A stretch of DNA of 17,140 nucleotides, from NCBI GenBank assembly GCA_012510625.1, contig JAAZHP010000281.1, positions 1-17,140 on the forward strand. The letters are read 5' to 3'. The stretch is from Bacillota bacterium. GTDB lineage: Bacteria; Bacillota; Dethiobacteria; DTU022. The translations under genes and the position numbers were made by a program. Numbering within the stretch: the stretch's first letter is position 1; every line of letters begins with the position of its first letter. The notes below the pieces were generated by a model. It was not told where the DNA came from. It was given only the letters and a program-made list of their open reading frames with translations, and ran no database searches. Below, piece after piece: positions 13,271-17,140 of the stretch.

Positions 13271-13528
13271 CTACAGCTGCGATCGCTTGACAATTTCAAC
13301 CAGGCGCCACCTTTTGTCCCTGCTCAGTGGCCTGGTCTCCATGATTTTCACCAGGTCGCCCGCATGCGATTCGTTGTGCTCATCATGAAATTTATATTTC
13401 TTGGTCCGCCTGATGGTCTTCCCATAGAGGGGGTGATGAGTCGTCCGCTCCACGGCTACGACCCTGGTCTTGTCCATCTTGTCACTGACTACTTTGCCCG
13501 TTAAAATTTTGGCCTTGCTTTCCTTCAA
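13271..13528 (-). CDS. rpsQ: 30S ribosomal protein S17
   Basis: S17 is an OB-fold 16S rRNA binder needed early in 30S assembly. The 85-aa protein includes LTGKVVSDKMDKTRVVAVER, HPLYGKTIRRTKKYKFHDE and GDLVKIMETRPLSRDKRWRL, all family landmarks, at normal length. The start codon is TTG (13526-13528) with GGGAGG 8 nt upstream; no in-frame ATG is suitable, since the nearby ATG is in another frame and hits a stop at once. The gap to rpmC is 34 nt. Confidence 0.97.
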   Translation of the reverse strand: MKESKAKILTGKVVSDKMDKTRVVAVERTTHHPLYGKTIRRTKKYKFHDEHNESHAGDLVKIMETRPLSRDKRWRLVEIVKRSQL

Positions 13529-13562
13529 ATCATCCGCCTCCCTTTACTCCATGGGCTTGACT

Positions 13563-13748
13563 TCAGGCCCGCTCCCTCTGAACGGTTTTTACCCGGGCAA
13601 TGCTGCGGCGTACTTCCTTGATGCGCTTCACATTCTCCAGCTGCCCGGTAGCCGCTTGAAACCGGAGGTTGAACAGCTCCTCTTTCAGCTCTTTTAATTT
13701 TTCCTCCAGCTCTCCGTCATTCAGCTCACGGATCTCCTTCACTTTCAT
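13563..13748 (-). CDS. rpmC: 50S ribosomal protein L29
   Basis: L29 lies next to L23 at the tunnel exit, where it helps dock SRP and trigger factor. The 61-aa protein is a two-helix hairpin with heavily charged heptad-like stretches: MKVKEIRELNDGELEEKLKE, LKEELFNLRFQAATGQLENV, then RIKEVRRSIARVKTVQ. Its ATG overlaps the rplP stop as ATGA (13745-13748). The upstream site is weak (GGTGG), which suggests translation depends on coupling to rplP. Confidence 0.97.
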   Translation of the reverse strand: MKVKEIRELNDGELEEKLKELKEELFNLRFQAATGQLENVKRIKEVRRSIARVKTVQRERA

Positions 13749-14173
13749 TCAGCAACACCACCTGCATCCGCCCTTTTAACAAATCTTGTTTTAAGGGGCA
13801 GTTTGTTTGCTGCAAGGCGGATCGCCTCCTTGGCGATATCTTCCCGCACTCCAGCCAGTTCAAACATGACCCGGCCCGGCCTGACCACGGCAACCCAGAA
13901 TTCGGGTGAACCTTTCCCCTTGCCCATCCTGGTCTCCGCAGGCTTCTTGGTCACCGGCTTGTCGGGAAAGATACGGATCCAGACCTTTCCGCCCCGCTTG
14001 ATATAACGAGTCATGGCAATACGGGCCGCCTCAATCTGCCTGCTGTCAACCCAGGCAGGCTCAAGTGCCTGAATTCCATATTCGCCAAACTGGATCTCTG
14101 TTCCGCCCTTGGCTTTTCCTTTCATCCGCCCGCGATGCTGGCGCCGGAATTTTACCCTTTTAGGCATCAACAT
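13745..14173 (-). CDS. rplP: 50S ribosomal protein L16
   Basis: L16 helps position tRNA in the A and P sites of the 50S. The 142-aa protein begins MLMPKRVKFRRQHRGRMKGK and contains the conserved loop TRMGKGKGSPEFWVAVVRPG; the Arg at about 82 corresponds to the residue hydroxylated in E. coli L16. I keep the first ATG (14173) because homologues begin MLxPKRVK and GGAGGG is 9-10 nt upstream. It starts 3 nt after rpsC and overlaps rpmC by 4 nt. Confidence 0.98.
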   Translation of the reverse strand: MLMPKRVKFRRQHRGRMKGKAKGGTEIQFGEYGIQALEPAWVDSRQIEAARIAMTRYIKRGGKVWIRIFPDKPVTKKPAETRMGKGKGSPEFWVAVVRPGRVMFELAGVREDIAKEAIRLAANKLPLKTRFVKRADAGGVAE

Positions 14174-14176
14174 GAT

Positions 14177-14842
14177 CTAGCTTCCCTCCCCGCTGCGTTC
14201 GCGCCGGCTACCCTTCTCCGGCAGAACTTCGCCTTTATAGATCCAAACTTTTATCCCGATGCGGCCGTATGTGGTATGCGCTTCGGTGAAGCCGTAATCT
14301 ATATCCGCCCGCAGGGTCTGCAGCGGCACCGTCCCTTCGCGATAGCTTTCGCTGCGCGCCATCTCGGAACCACCCAGGCGCCCCTTGCAGGTAATCTTGA
14401 CTCCCTTGGCCCCGGCCCGGATCACCCGGAAAATGGCCTGCTTCATGGCCCTGCGGAAAGCAATCCGCCGCTTAAGCTGCGCAGCCACACTTTCGGCAAC
14501 AAGGTAGGCGTCGAGATCGGGATTTTTGATCTCGATAATATTGAGATGCACCTTCTTGCCGGTCTTCTTCTCCAGCTCTTTGCGCAGCTGCTCCACCTCT
14601 GCGCCGCCGCGGCCGATGACCATGCCGGGTTTGGCGGTATGGATATGGATCCGCAGCTTGTTGGCGGCCCTCTCCGTCTCTACCCGGGAAATGCCGGCGT
14701 TCTCCAGCTTGCTGCGGATATAATCCCGTATTTCCAGGTCTTCATGGAGCAGCTCGGTATAATTTTTATCCGCAAACCATCGCGCATCCCAGTCGCGGAT
14801 GATGCCGATGCGAAAACCGATGGGGCTGACTTTCTGACCCAT
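14177..14842 (-). CDS. rpsC: 30S ribosomal protein S3
   Basis: S3 forms part of the mRNA entry channel and helicase. The 221-aa protein has MGQKVSPIGFRIGIIRDWDA at the N-terminus, a KH domain with GRGG at 77-80 (KPGMVIGRGGAEVEQLRKEL), and the C-terminal domain stretch GAKGVKITCKGRLGGSEMAR and DIDYGFTEAHTTYGRIGIKV. Length is normal. It starts 2 nt after the rplV stop, with a GGGGG-type site overlapping the end of rplV, so it is probably coupled. Confidence 0.98.
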   Translation of the reverse strand: MGQKVSPIGFRIGIIRDWDARWFADKNYTELLHEDLEIRDYIRSKLENAGISRVETERAANKLRIHIHTAKPGMVIGRGGAEVEQLRKELEKKTGKKVHLNIIEIKNPDLDAYLVAESVAAQLKRRIAFRRAMKQAIFRVIRAGAKGVKITCKGRLGGSEMARSESYREGTVPLQTLRADIDYGFTEAHTTYGRIGIKVWIYKGEVLPEKGSRRERSGEGS

Positions 14843-14844
14843 CC

Positions 14845-15192
14845 CTAAACCCCCTTTCTCTCCCTGACGATTACTGTAATATGACTGGTGGGCTTGCGGA
14901 TCAGGTAGCGCCGTCCCCTGGCGCGAGGCCGGACCCGTTTGAACACCGGTCCTTCGTCAACAAATATCTGATCTACGTAGAGCCGGTTGCGGCTCAGATC
15001 AAAATTGTGTTCCGCGTTGGCGGCGGCGGATTGGACCACCTTGGCCACTATCCGGGAGGCCCGGTTGGGAGTATAACGCAGAATGCTCAGCGCTTCATCA
15101 ACATTTTTACGGCGCACCAGGTCAACCACGGCCCGCGCTTTACGTGGCGCAATGCGGATAAAACGCGCCTCTGCCCTTGCTTCCATGCTCAT
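14845..15192 (-). CDS. rplV: 50S ribosomal protein L22
   Basis: L22 reaches into the peptide exit tunnel with a long beta-hairpin, the site of some macrolide-resistance changes. The 115-aa protein has ARFIRIAPRKARAVVDLVRR, NVDEALSILRYTPNRASRIV, AAANAEHNFDLSRNRLYVDQ, and the hairpin VFKRVRPRARGRRYLIRKPT. The first ATG (15192) is 4 nt from AGGAGG and the second (15186) is 10 nt away, so the true start may be two codons later. The gap to rpsS is 15 nt. Confidence 0.97.
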   Translation of the reverse strand: MSMEARAEARFIRIAPRKARAVVDLVRRKNVDEALSILRYTPNRASRIVAKVVQSAAANAEHNFDLSRNRLYVDQIFVDEGPVFKRVRPRARGRRYLIRKPTSHITVIVRERKGV

Positions 15193-15207
15193 ACAACCTC
15201 CTCTATC

Positions 15208-15492
15208 TTACCTCAATGCTGTGGAGCGCTCGGTATGGTGGCCGTGTCCCCGAAAGGTGCGAGTGGGGGCAAACTCGCCCAGCTTGTGCCCAACCATATC
15301 TTCACTGATATAAATAGGAATATGCTTGCGCCCGTCATGCACGGCGATGGTATGCCCGACCATTTCCGGAAAAATGGTCGAACGCCGGGACCAGGTTTTG
15401 ATCACCCTTTTTTCTCTTTTCTCGTTCATGCTCATGATCCTTTTCATCAGGCGCTCTTCAACATAAGGCCCTTTTTTAAGTGAACGAGCCAT
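15208..15492 (-). CDS. rpsS: 30S ribosomal protein S19
   Basis: S19 is in the 30S head with S13. The 94-aa protein shows MARSLKKGPYVEERLMKRIM, VIKTWSRRSTIFPEMVGHTI, VHDGRKHIPIYISEDMVGHK and LGEFAPTRTFRGHGHH, all conserved. The ATG has AAGGAGG about 8 nt upstream. It lies 34 nt after rplB. Confidence 0.98.
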   Translation of the reverse strand: MARSLKKGPYVEERLMKRIMSMNEKREKRVIKTWSRRSTIFPEMVGHTIAVHDGRKHIPIYISEDMVGHKLGEFAPTRTFRGHGHHTERSTALR

Positions 15493-15526
15493 ATTTCAAA
15501 CCTCCTTCCAGATCACGGCTGTAATG

Positions 15527-16357
15527 TTAACTCTTCCGCGGGCGCACAATATACTGATCGCTCGCCTTTCTCTTCTTGCGGGTCTTATAGCCGAGAGTAG
15601 GCTTCCCCCACGGAGTTACCGGGCTTTTCAAGCCGATGGGCGCTTTTCCTTCGCCGCCGCCGTGGGGATGATCCACCGGATTCATCGCCGAGCCCCTCAC
15701 CGAGGGACGGCGGCCCAGCCAGCGGTTCCGCCCGGCCTTGCCGATGCGGATATTCTCATGTTCCACATTCCCCAGCTGCCCGATGGTGGCCCTGCAGTCA
15801 AGCGGGATCAGCCGCACCTCGCCCGAAGGGAGGCGCAGGTGCCCGTATTTGCCTTCTTTGGCTACCAGCTGCGCCGCAGATCCGGCGGAGCGGGCAATCT
15901 TGCCGCCGGCGCCTACCTGGAGTTCGATATTGTGAACAAAGGTGCCTACCGGGATGGTCCGCAGCGGCATGGCGTTTCCGGGCCGGATCTCGGCTTTCTC
16001 CCCGGACATCACTGTATGGCCCACCTGCAAGCCCAGCGGAGCCAGGATATAGCGCTTCTCGCCGTCGGCATAATGCAGCAGGGCAATATTTGCCGTGCGG
16101 TTGGGATCATATTCGATCCCGGCAACGCGGGCCGGGATATGATCTTTGTACCGCTTAAAATCGATGACCCTGTATTTCCGTTTATGCCCCCCGCCGCGGC
16201 GCCGTACCGTGATCCTGCCGTAAACATTGCGTCCTGCATTTTTATTTAGTGCTACGAGAAGCGACTTCTCTGGTTTTTTCTTGGTAATTTCTTCAAATGT
16301 TCTTCCCGTATAAAAGCGCCGCCCCGGCGAAGTTGGCTTATATTTTCGCAGACTCAT
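15527..16357 (-). CDS. rplB: 50S ribosomal protein L2
   Basis: L2 is one of the largest 50S proteins, needed for subunit joining and peptidyl transfer. The 276-aa protein begins MSLRKYKPTSPGRRFYTGRT, includes RGGGHKRKYRVIDFKRYKDH and LEVQ-region motif VGTFVHNIELQVGAGGKIAR, and carries the signature GSAMNPVDHPHGGGEGKAPI with His 230 and 232. The end KTRKKRKASDQYIVRPRKS is typical. AGGAGGG lies about 12 nt upstream, slightly far. It is 18 nt after rplW. Confidence 0.98.
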   Translation of the reverse strand: MSLRKYKPTSPGRRFYTGRTFEEITKKKPEKSLLVALNKNAGRNVYGRITVRRRGGGHKRKYRVIDFKRYKDHIPARVAGIEYDPNRTANIALLHYADGEKRYILAPLGLQVGHTVMSGEKAEIRPGNAMPLRTIPVGTFVHNIELQVGAGGKIARSAGSAAQLVAKEGKYGHLRLPSGEVRLIPLDCRATIGQLGNVEHENIRIGKAGRNRWLGRRPSVRGSAMNPVDHPHGGGEGKAPIGLKSPVTPWGKPTLGYKTRKKRKASDQYIVRPRKS

Positions 16358-16375
16358 CTTCCGCTTCTTCCCTCC

Positions 16376-16669
16376 TTAGCGGCCTTCAAAGAGCTCGATG
16401 GGTTTACTGTCTTCGGCCAGGGTGATAATCGCCTTTTTCCAGCGGGGCTTAAATCCCTGGGGAAATCGCCCGAGACGCTTCTTTTTACCCCGGTAATTGG
16501 CCGTGTTGACCGCCTTGACCTTGACATCAAAAATCTCTTCGAGAGCGCGTTTTATTTGAATTTTGTTCGCTTCCCGCAACACTACGAACGTATACTTGTT
16601 CTCTTCGAGCAAGCCCGTGGATTTTTCGGTGACTATGGGCCGGATTATGATATCACGCGGATCCTTCAT
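16376..16669 (-). CDS. rplW: 50S ribosomal protein L23
   Basis: L23 is the docking site for trigger factor and SRP at the tunnel exit. The 97-aa protein has MKDPRDIIIRPIVTEKSTGL, NKYTFVVLREANKIQIKRAL, VKAVNTANYRGKKKRLGRFP and a C-terminal KPRWKKAIITL-type strand (written FKPRWKKAIITLAEDSKPIE). Length is normal. Its ATG overlaps the rplD stop as ATGA (16666-16669) with GGAGGTG about 9 nt upstream. Confidence 0.98.
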   Translation of the reverse strand: MKDPRDIIIRPIVTEKSTGLLEENKYTFVVLREANKIQIKRALEEIFDVKVKAVNTANYRGKKKRLGRFPQGFKPRWKKAIITLAEDSKPIELFEGR

Positions 16670-17140
16670 GATCCAAACACCTCCTGCACTTTCTCCAGGG
16701 CTGCCTGCGAGAGGATAAGATACTCATGGTTCAGAATATCGAGCACATTCAGCTGCGCCGCGGTGAGCGTCTTAACTTTGGGCAGGTTCCGGGCTGATTT
16801 GATTACATTGTGATCCGGCTGGGCGGTGACAATCAGGGCTCCTCCGGAAACCTGCAAATTTTCAAGAAGTCGCGCCACAGCCTTGGTTTGCGGCCGATCG
16901 ATCTTGAAGTCGTCCACAACGATAAATTTTCCTTCGCGGACCTTGGCGCTCAAGACCGAAGTGAGCGCCGCCCGGCGAATCTTTTTGGGAACCCGGTAAC
17001 CGAAGCTTCGCGGGTGGGGCCCGAAAGTAACGGCGCCCCCCACCCAGATGGGCGAGCGGGTGCTTCCGTGGCGGGCCCGGCCCGTGCCTTTTTGAGGCCA
17101 GGGCTTGCTCCCTCCGCCGCGAACAAAGCTGCGGCTTTTC
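16666..17140 (-). CDS. rplD: 50S ribosomal protein L4, N-terminus outside window
   Basis: L4 binds 23S rRNA domain I and lines the exit tunnel; in E. coli it also represses the S10 operon. The frame is open to the right edge, giving 157 residues of a protein usually about 207 aa, so about the first 50 are missing. The visible part starts in the conserved loop KSRSFVRGGGSKPWPQKGTG, then RARHGSTRSPIWVGGAVTFG, and continues with RSFGYRVPKKIRRAALTSVL. GTG at 17043 is internal, not a start. The stop overlaps the rplW start as ATGA. rplC and rpsJ would be expected upstream. Confidence 0.97.
   Translation of the reverse strand, partial: KSRSFVRGGGSKPWPQKGTGRARHGSTRSPIWVGGAVTFGPHPRSFGYRVPKKIRRAALTSVLSAKVREGKFIVVDDFKIDRPQTKAVARLLENLQVSGGALIVTAQPDHNVIKSARNLPKVKTLTAAQLNVLDILNHEYLILSQAALEKVQEVFGS

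Noticed and set aside
15524..16249. Long plus-strand open frame opposite rplB
   Set aside because: Antisense shadow of the conserved L2 coding sequence with no domain or start-site support.

Overview
This window is a nearly complete bacterial S10-spc-alpha ribosomal protein supercluster, read entirely from the minus strand, so gene order runs from high to low coordinates. From the right edge it holds rplD (5' end cut off by the window), rplW, rplB, rpsS, rplV, rpsC, rplP, rpmC, rpsQ, rplN, rplX, rplE, rpsN, rpsH, rplF, rplR, rpsE, rpmD, rplO, secY, map, a small KOW-domain gene, infA, rpmJ, rpsM, rpsK, rpsD, rpoA and rplQ. After a 253-bp repeat-rich gap come ecfA1, ecfA2, ecfT and truA. No plus-strand gene is supported. 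No RNA gene, insertion sequence, CRISPR array or phage-like gene was seen.

The order and content point to a Firmicute (Bacillota), most likely a GC-rich clostridial-type lineage (Moorella, Syntrophomonas or Desulfotomaculum-like). The signs are the rplQ-ecfA1-ecfA2-ecfT-truA tail, the KOW gene between map and infA, the short zinc-type S14, rpsD inside the alpha operon (as in clostridia, unlike B. subtilis), and strong AGGAGG ribosome binding sites at almost every gene. Composition is clearly above 50% GC by eye. Genus cannot be assigned from this window.

Functionally, positions 3604-17140 supply most of the core ribosome, the SecY export channel, methionine aminopeptidase, IF-1 and the RNA polymerase alpha subunit. 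Spacing is very tight: ATGA overlaps at rplD/rplW and rplP/rpmC, a 14-nt overlap at rpmD/rplO, 1 nt at rplO/secY, and a 26-nt overlap at KOW/infA. This implies one co-transcribed and often translationally coupled unit. Positions 75-3350 encode the shared energising module of an ECF vitamin or metal transporter plus a tRNA pseudouridine synthase.

There is no convincing new biological system here. The points worth a second look are: adk is missing from its usual place between secY and map; a repeat island at 3366-3576 holds three palindromic GC-rich units and a REP-like hairpin placed as the rplQ terminator; TTG starts are unusually frequent, even in ribosomal genes; several starts would be mis-set by a longest-ORF rule (rpsE, rplN, rplF, rplO, rpoA, map, infA, truA); and EcfA2 carries an LSAGQ instead of LSGGQ signature.
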